A stretch of DNA of 26,611 nucleotides, from the NCBI GenBank assembly GCA_050945915.1, contig JBMNTV010000022.1, forward strand, positions 1-26,611, read 5' to 3'. A program made the translations under genes and the position numbers. This DNA is from CALNBC01 sp050945915 (GTDB taxonomy: Bacteria > Bacillota > Clostridia > Christensenellales > CALWSW01). The notes beneath the pieces are model-generated. The model was given only the letters and a program-made list of their open reading frames with translations, was not told where the DNA came from and did not search any database. This document shows, piece by piece, positions 6,981 to 13,662 of this stretch (the stretch's first letter is position 1; every line of letters begins with the position of its first letter).

Positions 6981-7056
6981 TGGTGCCTCAGAGTGGAATC
7001 GAACCACCGACACAGGGATTTTCAGTCCCTTGCTCTACCGACTGAGCTACCGAGGC
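6981..7056 (-). tRNA. tRNA-Phe(GAA)
   Basis: A 76-base cloverleaf on the minus strand starting GCCTCGGTAGCTC. The anticodon loop is CTGAAAA (GAA), the T-loop GGTTCGATTCC, and CCA is encoded. Third gene of the operon. Confidence 0.95.
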
Positions 7057-7065
7057 ATAATGAAG

Positions 7066-7142
7066 TGGCGACCCGGAAGGGACTCGAACCCTCGGCCTCT
7101 AGCGTGACAGGCTAGCGCTCTAACCATCTGAGCTACCGGGCC
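7066..7142 (-). tRNA. tRNA-Asp(GTC)
   Basis: A 77-base cloverleaf on the minus strand starting GGCCCGGTAGCTC. The anticodon loop is CTGTCAC (GTC), the T-loop GGTTCGAGTCC, the acceptor end is CCGGGTCG, and CCA is encoded. Second gene of the operon. Confidence 0.95.
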
Positions 7143-7147
7143 ACTAT

Positions 7148-7223
7148 TGGTGGGAACAACAGGGTTTGAACCTGTGACCCCCTGCTTGTAAGGCAGGTGC
7201 TCTCCCAGCTGAGCTATGCTCCC
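7148..7223 (-). tRNA. tRNA-Val(TAC)
   Basis: A 76-base cloverleaf on the minus strand starting GGGAGCATAGCTC. The anticodon loop is CTTACAA (TAC), the T-loop GGTTCAAACC, and CCA is encoded. First gene of the operon, just after the promoter. Confidence 0.95.
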
Positions 7224-7253
7224 GAGCGCTGCCATTCCCGCGGCACGATTATT

Positions 7254-7282
7254 ATTATAGGGATTATGGCGGGTGTTGTCAA
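7254..7282 (-). promoter_or_regulatory. tRNA operon promoter
   Basis: Minus strand: perfect TTGACA (7282-7277), 17-base spacer, perfect TATAAT (7259-7254), about 30 bases before tRNA-Val. A strong constitutive promoter, as expected for stable RNA. Confidence 0.92.
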
Positions 7283-7310
7283 GCACATACTTGCAGCCTT
7301 TGGCAAAAAC

Positions 7311-7352
7311 GAACGAAAATTTGCGGCGGTGGACCTTCGCCCATCCGCCGCA
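7311..7352 (-). terminator. degV terminator
   Basis: Minus strand: TGCGGCGG (7352-7345) pairs with CCGCCGCA (7329-7322), followed by AATTTTCGTTCG. It lies between the degV stop and the tRNA promoter. Confidence 0.7.
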
Positions 7353-7365
7353 CAAAAAACGCTGA

Positions 7366-8256
7366 TTACTTCGGCGCCTCGATATCGTCCCTCTTTGCCA
7401 CAAAGCCGACGCCCAAAACGCCCGGTCCGGCGTGGGAGCCAATCACAGGGCCCACGGCCTGAACGTGGATCTTTTGGGGGTTGACGGCGTCCTGCAGCAT
7501 CGCGGAGAATAGCTCGCTGTCCTTCTCGCAATCCGCCTGGGCAACAACGATATACTCGTTCCTTTCGGAGTCGTAATGCTCTTTGACAAGTTCGACGATG
7601 CGCCGTATCGCCTTCTTGCGGCCCTTTGCCTTTTCGAAAAGCTCCAGCTTTCCGCGGGGGCTGATGTAGAGGATGGGCTTAATGTCCAGCATCGATCCGA
7701 AAAATGCCGCGGAGGAGGAAACGCGGCCGCCGCGCTTCAAGTAATTCAGATCGTCCACCACAAAGAAGGCGGTGAAATAATTCTTGTTTTCCTCGACCCA
7801 CTGGGCGACCTCTTCGATGGTGTGGCCGGCAAGGCGGCGCTTTGCCGCTTCGCGCACGATCATCGCCTCGGGCACGGAAATCGAGAGGGTATCCACCAGG
7901 ATAATCTTGCGCTCAGGAAAGGTTTCCAGCAATTCCGCCCGGGCCATCGTCGCAGAGTTGAATGTTCCGGAAAGTTCTGAGGAAAGGCCGACATACAGCA
8001 CGTCTTTCCCCTGCTCCAGGAAAGGAGTCCAAAACTCCTTAAAATCCTCGGGGTTGCGCTGGGCTGTCGTAACCTTTTCGCCGGCGCGCAGCCTGTCATA
8101 AAAGTCGCCAAAGGGCATTTCCCGGAAGAAATTAAAGAAATACTCCTTGCCGCTCATGGTATAGGGCATCAAAATCGCCTTGATATCGAACTCTTCTAGC
8201 CACTCATAGGGCATTTCGGCGTCTGAATCGGTGGTCAGGACGTAATCGAATTCCAA
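7366..8256 (-). CDS. DegV-family (FakB-like) fatty-acid binding protein
   Basis: A 296-residue DegV protein. Family members bind a fatty acid and, in Firmicutes, present it to the fatty-acid kinase FakA for phosphorylation. Visible features are the N-terminal 'LTTDSDAEMP', 'VLYVGLSSELSGTFNSA' (ligand-head binding region), 'VDTLSISVPEAMIVREAA', 'FFVVDDLNYLKRGGRVS', 'LDIKPILYISPRGKLE' and a C-terminal 'GPVIGSHAGPGVLGVGF'. The open frame extends far upstream (to 8697), but that part is antisense-type sequence inside the M20 gene. The TTG at 8256 has AAGGAGGA seven bases before it and starts exactly at the domain. No fakA is visible nearby. It has its own promoter, which carries a large palindrome, so it seems separately regulated. 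Confidence 0.9.
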   Translation of the reverse strand: MEFDYVLTTDSDAEMPYEWLEEFDIKAILMPYTMSGKEYFFNFFREMPFGDFYDRLRAGEKVTTAQRNPEDFKEFWTPFLEQGKDVLYVGLSSELSGTFNSATMARAELLETFPERKIILVDTLSISVPEAMIVREAAKRRLAGHTIEEVAQWVEENKNYFTAFFVVDDLNYLKRGGRVSSSAAFFGSMLDIKPILYISPRGKLELFEKAKGRKKAIRRIVELVKEHYDSERNEYIVVAQADCEKDSELFSAMLQDAVNPQKIHVQAVGPVIGSHAGPGVLGVGFVAKRDDIEAPK

Positions 8257-8297
8257 ATTCGCATCCTCCTTAATATGGGATGATAAAGCCAACAAAA

Positions 8298-8336
8298 ACT
8301 CACTGTGATTATATAACACAGTGAGTATCAATTCAA
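8298..8336 (-). promoter_or_regulatory. degV promoter with 29-base palindromic operator
   Basis: Minus strand: TTGAAT (8336-8331), 17-base spacer, TATAAT (8313-8308). A perfect inverted repeat, ACTCACTGTG (8298-8307) and CACAGTGAGT (8317-8326), with a 9-base AT-only centre covers the -10 box and much of the spacer. This is a strong candidate site for a dimeric repressor. The regulator is not identifiable in the window. Confidence 0.85.
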
Positions 8337-8363
8337 CACAATGGAGGCATCTTAAGAAATCCT

Positions 8364-9641
8364 TCAGAAACTTCCAAGCAGTGTCCTGAAGAAGGCAATC
8401 CCTTCGCCGAGGGACGCGATGCTGACGCGCTCGTTCACACCGTGCGTGGATCCCAGCACCTCCTTGGCGCAGGAAAAGGGGGAAGCCCGGTAAATGGCGT
8501 CGCAGATGCCGGCAAAAAAGCGGGAATCCGTCGCCCCCGTCATAATCCCGGGGACCGGAACAAGCGCCGGCATGGCCGCCCGCAAAGCGCGCAGGATCCT
8601 TTCGTACTCCTCCCCTTCCGCAGGAGCGACCGGCATGGCCGGATTCGCCTTGACCAGGCGCAATCTGACGCCCAGACCCTTCGTGACCCGTTCGCAATGG
8701 GCAAGAAGGGCTTTTGGCGAATCCCCCGGCAGCAGGCGGGCGTTCAAGTTGGCCCTGACGGTGCTTGGGAGTACGTTTGGCGCACAGGAGGCCTGAATCA
8801 TCGTCGGCGCAATGGTGGAGCGCACCAGGGCGTTTGTGCCGGGCCGCTTCGCCATGCTGCGCAGCAATCCAAACCTTTTATGGATCGGGAGGCAGCGGGA
8901 GATGGACCGAATCAGCGCATCGGTGGCCGCGTTTTTTGAAGGTTTGGGCGGATTCCCCTCGATGGCGGCAATCGCCCGGCAGACCCTTGCCAGTGCCGCG
9001 TTCTTCTTGGGGGTGGAGGCGTGCCCTCCTTCGTCCTCTGCCGTGATTTCAATGTCCGCATAGCCCTTTTCGCACAGGGCGACAAAAATGCCGTCCTGCC
9101 CCATGCCGTAATCCGCGCCGCAAAAGGCATAGCCCCCCTCGTCAATGGCGACGGAAAACCGGATGCCGCGCTCCGCCAGCAGTTTGGCCGCGGCTTTGGC
9201 GCCGGTTTCGTCCGCCGCCTCCTCGTTGTGGGTAAAGCAGAAGTAAACGTCCCTGTTGGGCGTAAAACCCTGGGCGAGAAGCTCCTCCGCGGCCTGCAGG
9301 ATGGCCACGAGCTGGCACTTCATGTCAAAAGCGCCCCTGCCCCAGACATATCCATCCGCAAGTTCCCCGGAAAACGGCGGATACAGCCAGCCTTCTTCAT
9401 CGGCGGGCACAACGTCCTGGTGCGCCAGCAGCAGGGCAGGCTTTCCCTTTCCGCCTTTCCAGCGATAAAGAAGCGTGAATCCGTCGATTCGCTCCCGCTC
9501 CAGCCTGCCGTGAACCAGGGGAAAAAGCGCCTCCAGCGCCTGGGCGAGCTTGTCGAACTCCTCCTGCGGAAAAGGCCCTTTTCCGCAGGACACGGTTTTG
9601 CAGCGAATCAGCTCGGAAAGCTTGTGTTCCGGCCGGATCAT
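8364..9641 (-). CDS. M20-family zinc metallopeptidase
   Basis: A 425-residue M20 (PM20D1/carboxypeptidase-like) dizinc hydrolase that splits an amide or peptide bond of a small substrate. Metal-site motifs are intact: His74 and Asp76 in LLAHQDVVP, Asp106 in GRGAFDMK, Glu140-Glu141 in THNEEA, Asp167-Glu168 in 'AIDEGG', and the C-terminal His in 'GSTHGVNERVS'. The middle region, with 'EGGHAS' and 'SMAKRPGTNALVRST', is the lid/dimerisation domain. No signal peptide, so cytoplasmic. The start overlaps the stop of the upstream membrane gene as ATGA, so it is third in a DUF5058-membrane-M20 operon. It probably acts on what the two membrane proteins import; the substrate is unknown. Confidence 0.9.
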   Translation of the reverse strand: MIRPEHKLSELIRCKTVSCGKGPFPQEEFDKLAQALEALFPLVHGRLERERIDGFTLLYRWKGGKGKPALLLAHQDVVPADEEGWLYPPFSGELADGYVWGRGAFDMKCQLVAILQAAEELLAQGFTPNRDVYFCFTHNEEAADETGAKAAAKLLAERGIRFSVAIDEGGYAFCGADYGMGQDGIFVALCEKGYADIEITAEDEGGHASTPKKNAALARVCRAIAAIEGNPPKPSKNAATDALIRSISRCLPIHKRFGLLRSMAKRPGTNALVRSTIAPTMIQASCAPNVLPSTVRANLNARLLPGDSPKALLAHCERVTKGLGVRLRLVKANPAMPVAPAEGEEYERILRALRAAMPALVPVPGIMTGATDSRFFAGICDAIYRASPFSCAKEVLGSTHGVNERVSIASLGEGIAFFRTLLGSF

Positions 9642-10336
9642 TTCTTCACTTTTCCGGCTTTATACAGGATTCTGGCATAGGCGATGGCGATCACCGAGGC
9701 GATTGGAACCATTAACCCCACCATGCTGCTCGGAGCGCCCAGCAGGAACACAGCGGTCATGATGATGAGCGGAACCACGGCGATATACCACCGCTTGGCG
9801 ACCAGCATAATCCCCAGCGCGCCAAAGAGCGCGGGAAGCACATTGTCAAACGCGGGGGCGAGGTCGGGGCTGGTGATGATCGGGGTGAGAGGCACCAACA
9901 GCAACACGCCGAGGATGATGATGACGGTGGTGATGATGGTGGACACGGCCACGGCGATGGTGCTGATCAGTTCCCCTTCCTTGGTGCCGGGCTGCACGTC
10001 CACCGCCTTCATGGCGGTAGCGGCCGCGGGCACTTTCATGTTTGCAAGATTCCCGGAAATAAAGGCAAGGTACGACCCGCCGGCGCCCAGCATCGGCGAA
10101 TAGTTCAGCACCTCGATGATGCCGATGGGCAGATACACCGAGGATACGGCGACGATGCCGTTTAACAGGCCGCTCATCTCCGGCCAGGCGTTGAAATACA
10201 GGCAAATCACAGCGGGGACCGCCAAAAACAGCAGCACTGCCGCGATTCCTGTGATCCTTCCCAGCCTGTGCAGCGACTGCTCGTAAGGAGGAAGGACGGG
10301 TTTTTCCTTTTTGATTTTGACGCCGTTTTCACGCAT
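9638..10336 (-). CDS. Small multi-span membrane protein, partner of DUF5058
   Basis: A 232-residue integral membrane protein with about six or seven hydrophobic segments. The cytoplasmic N-terminus is basic (MRENGVKIKKEKPVLPPY). A conserved-looking core reads 'NYSPMLGAGGSYLAFISGNL' then 'KVPAAATAMKA', with 'DVQPGTKEGELIST' before the next span. The frame is open further upstream, but the ATG at 10336 has GGAGG nine bases before it and follows the DUF5058 stop by about 13 bases, so it is chosen. It sits between the DUF5058 gene and the M20 peptidase, overlapping the latter by four bases. I do not know a named function. Pairing with DUF5058 in one operon suggests a two-subunit transporter. Confidence 0.72.
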   Translation of the reverse strand: MRENGVKIKKEKPVLPPYEQSLHRLGRITGIAAVLLFLAVPAVICLYFNAWPEMSGLLNGIVAVSSVYLPIGIIEVLNYSPMLGAGGSYLAFISGNLANMKVPAAATAMKAVDVQPGTKEGELISTIAVAVSTIITTVIIILGVLLLVPLTPIITSPDLAPAFDNVLPALFGALGIMLVAKRWYIAVVPLIIMTAVFLLGAPSSMVGLMVPIASVIAIAYARILYKAGKVKK

Positions 10337-10349
10337 GACTCTCACCCTC

Positions 10350-11066
10350 CTATCCGAGCCAGTTGGTATAAAGGATCGCCATGCCCATGGAACCAACCAT
10401 GGCGAGGGACATGGCAAAGCTCTCCATCCACTTCATCCCCGGGAGCCTGGAAAGGGCCAAAAGCCCCGCCATCAACGCCATGCTGGTGACGAGGGTCAAA
10501 AGCGTCACTCCGCCCGTCGCGATCATCTGGCCGCCGAAGGCCGCGGCAAGACCGACAAACAGGCAGTCCACCATGATGACAGCCCAGGTGGTGTCCTTGT
10601 CCCGGATGTTCGAGATCGTGGTTTGCAGCTTTTTCTGGTAAAAGGTGGAGAAGATCAGACCCCAGATGATGCCCACCGTCATGACGATGGCGATGGCGGC
10701 AAACCCCCTCGCATCGCCGGTCGCCGCTTCGGCAAGGGTGGAATACCCCAGGCCCTTTGCCGCGCTTTCCGCGGCCACCAGTTCATAGGACGCGGAACCG
10801 ATCACCGAAAGCCTGATCCAGGGCAGCGGAATTCCCAAAATGGGCATCATCGCAAAGAGCGAGATGATGATGGGCAGGGAGGGAACAACGGAAAAAATCG
10901 CGCTGCTGGCAACTGCTTGTTTCAGCTTTTTGGTATCGATCCCGATCCGCTTTGCTTCTTTCCAGGCCTTGATCAAAAAGGCCAGGGACTGAAACAGGAC
11001 GAATGCAATCACGGCGATTGCGATGGCGTATAACAGGCCGCTGTTGGCCACCTCCATGAATGGCAT
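10350..11066 (-). CDS. DUF5058 family membrane protein
   Basis: A 238-residue membrane protein of the DUF5058 family, recognised from its N-terminus (MEVANSGLLYAIAIAVIAF with FLIKAWKEAKRIGIDTKKL) and 'SSAIFSVVPSLPIIISL' followed by 'LPWIRLSVIGSASYELVAAE'. About six transmembrane segments are visible; the region after 'SASYELVAAES' is a polar loop and the next span starts 'GFAAIAIVMTVGI'. The ribosome site is AAAGGAAA before ATG 11066. It is the first gene of a three-gene operon ending in an M20 peptidase. The family has no established function that I know; a transport role is inferred from topology and company. Confidence 0.82.
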   Translation of the reverse strand: MPFMEVANSGLLYAIAIAVIAFVLFQSLAFLIKAWKEAKRIGIDTKKLKQAVASSAIFSVVPSLPIIISLFAMMPILGIPLPWIRLSVIGSASYELVAAESAAKGLGYSTLAEAATGDARGFAAIAIVMTVGIIWGLIFSTFYQKKLQTTISNIRDKDTTWAVIMVDCLFVGLAAAFGGQMIATGGVTLLTLVTSMALMAGLLALSRLPGMKWMESFAMSLAMVGSMGMAILYTNWLG

Positions 11067-11094
11067 GATGCGTTTCCTTTCCGATGAAATTTGG

Positions 11095-11131
11095 CTAAAA
11101 CGAAAGAGCCGCTGGTTTGAAACGGCTCTTT
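11095..11131. terminator. Bidirectional hairpin upstream of the DUF5058 operon
   Basis: AAAGAGCCG (11103-11111) pairs with CGGCTCTTT (11123-11131). The plus side ends in T's, and on the minus side it is followed by CGTTTT. It resembles the glnQ terminator at 12031-12055. On the minus strand it lies just after an extended -10-like TGCTATAAT (11155-11147), so it could also act as a leader attenuator for the DUF5058 operon. Confidence 0.65.
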
Positions 11132-11147
11132 TCGGCCTTGTGTGTTA

Positions 11148-11204
11148 TTATAGCACCTTTGACAAGAAAGCAACAGTATGTTCGTTTAAAGGTTTGGAAA
11201 AAAC
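11148..11204 (-). pseudogene. Worn copy of the 3' end of an ABC ATPase gene (glnQ-like)
   Basis: The last 18 codons before the TAA at 11150-11148 encode VFSKPLNEHTVAFLSKVL. The intact ATPase gene at 12070 ends with FANPVNERTVAFLSKVL, and 13 of the 17 aligned residues agree. At DNA level roughly three quarters of the bases agree over this stretch, and both copies are followed by a similar GAGCCG hairpin. No ATPase motifs are present upstream, so this is a fragment only. Confidence 0.75.
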
Positions 11205-11377
11205 CCGCGTTTTCGTCCGGCTGTCCGTTGCATCCCTTCCGCCCCTGCGGTTCACGTCCTGCCGGATTTCCTCAAAACAAGCCTCGTCAATGCTTCCATC
11301 TTCACCGCGTTTGCCATCACCTTGTAATCTAGCTTCAACCCTCACTGCCGGCGAGAAAGACAACCGCCCTGTCCGGT
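11205..11377 (-). pseudogene. Probable decayed C-terminal part of the macro-domain protein
   Basis: Between the stop of the macro gene and the ATPase fragment, one frame reads SIDEACFEEIRQDVNRR (about 11305-11240). Longer macro-domain proteins of Firmicutes carry a C-terminal region with an ID-x(3)-F-x(2)-IR-x-DVN pattern that this matches. The reading frame relative to the macro domain is broken. Recognition rests on a short motif recalled from the family, so it is tentative. Confidence 0.42.
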
Positions 11378-11923
11378 TCAATCCCGGAGTGCTTCGTCAT
11401 GCTCATCCATATAGCTTTCAACCGAGGCAAGCAGGTTTCGGCTGACTGCGCAGGAAGCGCTGTCAAACACCACGAGGGTTACGTCCATGTCGTGATCGTT
11501 CAGAAACGCCTGAATCGCAGAGGTTGCCACTTGAAGGGCTTCGTCTTTCGGATAGCCGTAAATGCCGCTGGAAATCAGCGGAAACGCGATGCTTTCGCAC
11601 CCGTTCTCGACCGCCAGTTTCAACGAGTTCATGTAAGCCGAACGGAGCTGCCGCTCGCATTCCGCTTTGCACCCTTCCTTATAAACAGGGCCCGCCGCGT
11701 GAATGACGTACTTCGCAGGCAAAGCGAACCCTGGCGTAATGACGGCCTGCCCCGTTTCAATGGGGGCGAGTCTGTCACACGCGGCCTGCAGCTGTTCCGC
11801 CCCCGCCGCGCGGAATATCGCGCCGCAAACTCCGCCGCCCATTTGAAGCGCGGTGTTCGCCACGTTGACGATGGCGTCCACTCGCATTTTGGTGATGTCC
11901 TGCCGGACGATGGTGAAGGGCAT
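11378..11923 (-). CDS. Macro-domain protein (ADP-ribose binding or hydrolysing)
   Basis: A 181-residue protein that is almost entirely a macro domain. Ligand-site motifs are clear: 'VDAIVNVANTALQMGGGVCGAI' (residues about 15-36, with the Asn and GGGV loop), 'YVIHAAGP' and 'FPLISSGIYGYP' (about 120-131). Macro domains bind ADP-ribose or O-acetyl-ADP-ribose, and many remove ADP-ribose from proteins. The ribosome site GAGG is seven bases before the ATG. Homologues in Firmicutes are often much longer at the C-terminus; here the protein stops soon after the domain (DEHDEALRD), and a possible remnant of the rest lies downstream. It is between the ABC-transporter operon and the DUF5058 operon and probably transcribed alone. 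Confidence 0.88.
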   Translation of the reverse strand: MPFTIVRQDITKMRVDAIVNVANTALQMGGGVCGAIFRAAGAEQLQAACDRLAPIETGQAVITPGFALPAKYVIHAAGPVYKEGCKAECERQLRSAYMNSLKLAVENGCESIAFPLISSGIYGYPKDEALQVATSAIQAFLNDHDMDVTLVVFDSASCAVSRNLLASVESYMDEHDEALRD

Positions 11924-11973
11924 GGAAAAACCTCTTTTCTGTGAGCTTTTCAGTCATGTGCCGGATTTGCTTC

Positions 11974-12002
11974 AGTGTATAACGAAACGCGCGGGATGAC
12001 AA
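11974..12002 (-). promoter_or_regulatory. Possible promoter of the macro-domain gene
   Basis: Minus strand: TTGTCA (12002-11997), 17-base spacer, TACACT (11979-11974), located after the glnQ terminator and 50 bases before the macro start. The -35 is good and the -10 is mediocre. Confidence 0.45.
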
Positions 12003-12027
12003 GGGCGCTTCCCATGCAAACCGGAAA

Positions 12028-12055
12028 GAAAAAGAGCCGGCAAAAACGGCTCTTT
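12028..12055 (-). terminator. Terminator of the amino-acid ABC transporter operon
   Basis: Minus strand: AAAGAGCCG (12055-12047) and CGGCTCTTT (12039-12031) form a nine-pair stem, followed by TTC and more T's. It lies 14 bases after the ATPase stop. Confidence 0.85.
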
Positions 12056-12069
12056 CGGTTGGCTTTTCG

Positions 12070-12804
12070 CTATAGCACTTTGGAAAGGAAAGCAACGGTA
12101 CGTTCATTCACCGGATTGGCAAAAACTTCCACCGGTTTGCCTTCCTCCACGATCTTTCCCTCGTCCATGAAGATCAGCCTGGATCCGACTTCTTTGGCGA
12201 AGCCCATCTCGTGGGTCACCACCACCATGGTCATGCCGGAATTCGCCAGGTCCTTCATGACGTCCAGCACCTCCCCCACCATTTCCGGGTCCAGGGCAGA
12301 GGTCGGCTCGTCAAAAAGCATGACTTCAGGGTGCATCGCAAGGGCGCGGACGATGGCAATACGCTGCTGCTGCCCGCCGGAAAGCTGACGGGGATAGGAG
12401 TTCGCCCTGTCCGCAAGGCCCACGCGCTCCAGCAGTTCCATCGCCTCTTCCCTGGCCTTCGCTTCGCTGAGACCGCGCAGCTTCATGGGCGCAAGGGTGA
12501 TGTTCTGCATCACCGAAAGGTGCGGAAACAGGTTGAACTGCTGGAACACCATGCCCATCTTCTGGCGGTGGATGTTGATATCCACCGATTTGTCGGTGAT
12601 GTCCGTCCCTTCGAAGATGATGTGGCCGGAGGTCGGAATCTCCAAAAGATTCAGGCAGCGCAAAAACGTGGATTTGCCGGAACCGGAAGGCCCGATCACG
12701 ACGACGATCTCCCCCTTTTTGATGCTGGTGGTCACGTCGTCCACAGCGGCAAGCTCGCCGAACTTCTTCGTGAGATTGATGACTTCGATCAGTTTATCGT
12801 TCAC
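12070..12804 (-). CDS. glnQ: Polar amino-acid ABC transporter, ATP-binding protein
   Basis: A 244-residue GlnQ/HisP-type ATPase powering import of a polar amino acid. Walker A is GPSGSGKST (residues about 37-45), the Q-loop is 'GMVFQQFNLFPHLSV', the ABC signature is LSGGQQQRIAIVRAL, Walker B with D-loop is VMLFDEPTSALDP, and the H-loop is VVTHEMGFA. The frame is open to 12840, but the GTG at 12804 is preferred: it has AAGGAG about 11 bases upstream, overlaps the permease stop by 11 bases, and begins directly at the domain ('NDKLIEVINLTKKFG'). Last gene of the binding protein-permease-ATPase operon; a terminator follows. A degraded copy of its 3' end lies 0.9 kb downstream. The gene symbol is by family; the substrate (Gln, Cys or another) is not determined. 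Confidence 0.93.
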   Translation of the reverse strand: MNDKLIEVINLTKKFGELAAVDDVTTSIKKGEIVVVIGPSGSGKSTFLRCLNLLEIPTSGHIIFEGTDITDKSVDINIHRQKMGMVFQQFNLFPHLSVMQNITLAPMKLRGLSEAKAREEAMELLERVGLADRANSYPRQLSGGQQQRIAIVRALAMHPEVMLFDEPTSALDPEMVGEVLDVMKDLANSGMTMVVVTHEMGFAKEVGSRLIFMDEGKIVEEGKPVEVFANPVNERTVAFLSKVL

Positions 12805-13486
12805 TTTTGGCCAGTCTCCTTTCGAGCTTGCGCATGCCATACGTCATCAGCATGACGATTCCGAGATAAACCAGGGCGGTCACAAAAAGCGGCACGGGGC
12901 TATAGGTCCGCGAGCGGATCCACGCAGCCATATAGGTGATGTCGCCCACGGCGATATAGCCGAGAATTGCCGTTTCCTTCAGCAGGGTGATCGCCTCGTT
13001 TGCCAAAGCCGGCAAGATGTTTTTGACCGCCTGAGGCAGAATGATGAGGCGCATGGTCATGTTCTTGGTCAGCCCCAGGCTTCTGCCCGCTTCCGTCTGC
13101 CCCGGATTCACCGCCTGAATCCCGGCCCGGACGATTTCGGCAACATAGGCGCCCGAGTTGATGCCAAAGGCGAGTATGCCGACGAAGGTCAGCTTGTCGA
13201 TGGGCACCGAGGCAAAAATCACCCAGGAGAAGATCAAAAGCTGGACCATCACAGGCGTGCCGCGAAACACCGTCAGATAGAGGTCGCACAGCTTTTCAAG
13301 CGGCCAGAGCTTTTTATTGTCCTTGGCATACACCTTGCAGATCGCCACCAGGCTGCCGATTATGATGCCCAAAATCGCGGCGCCCAGCGTCACGATGATC
13401 GTGGTGCCCAGCCCCTCAAGATAGAGCTTCCACCTTTCGTTCAGTATGATATTGTCGTATAATTGTTGGCCGAAGTTACTCCACAT
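12794..13486 (-). CDS. Polar amino-acid ABC transporter, permease
   Basis: A 230-residue HisM/GlnP-type permease with about five transmembrane segments. The cytoplasmic EAA loop that contacts the ATPase is clear: 'EAGRSLGLTKNMTMRLIILPQ' region (residues about 132-152), followed by 'NEAITLLKETAIL'. 'YLTVFRGTPVMVQLL' is another family motif. It starts at ATG 13486 with an AAGGAAGG ribosome site, and its end overlaps the ATPase gene. A single permease gene suggests it forms a homodimer. A gap of 176 bases with a perfect stem-loop separates it from the binding-protein gene. Confidence 0.93.
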   Translation of the reverse strand: MWSNFGQQLYDNIILNERWKLYLEGLGTTIIVTLGAAILGIIIGSLVAICKVYAKDNKKLWPLEKLCDLYLTVFRGTPVMVQLLIFSWVIFASVPIDKLTFVGILAFGINSGAYVAEIVRAGIQAVNPGQTEAGRSLGLTKNMTMRLIILPQAVKNILPALANEAITLLKETAILGYIAVGDITYMAAWIRSRTYSPVPLFVTALVYLGIVMLMTYGMRKLERRLAKSER

Positions 13487-13538
13487 GGCCTTCCTTTCCG
13501 CGCTCGATCACGATCGTTGTTGTTGTTATTACATAAAC

Positions 13539-13564
13539 CTGAGGGATGAATTCTCATCCCTCAG
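13539..13564 (-). promoter_or_regulatory. Intra-operon stem-loop between binding-protein and permease genes
   Basis: A perfect 11-base-pair hairpin: CTGAGGGATGA (13539-13549), 4-base loop, TCATCCCTCAG (13554-13564). On the minus strand it is followed by GTTTATG rather than a T-run, so it is not a classical terminator. Such elements often stabilise the upstream mRNA, so that binding protein is made in excess of permease. Confidence 0.75.
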
Positions 13565-13662
13565 CATTCACGGTTCGAACTCATGCATTCAAGGCGATGT
13601 TAGTTTCCGCAACGCCGCGAAAAAACCATTTCATTCGACGGGATTGCCCCAATCGCGCCTGA

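Noticed and set aside
8257..8697. N-terminal extension of DegV to 8697
   Set aside because: It overlaps the M20 gene, passes through the degV promoter and operator, and the ribosome site points to TTG at 8256.
13539..13564. Terminator inside the ABC operon
   Set aside because: The stem is perfect but there is no T-run on the transcribed strand; treated as a stabilising or regulatory stem-loop.
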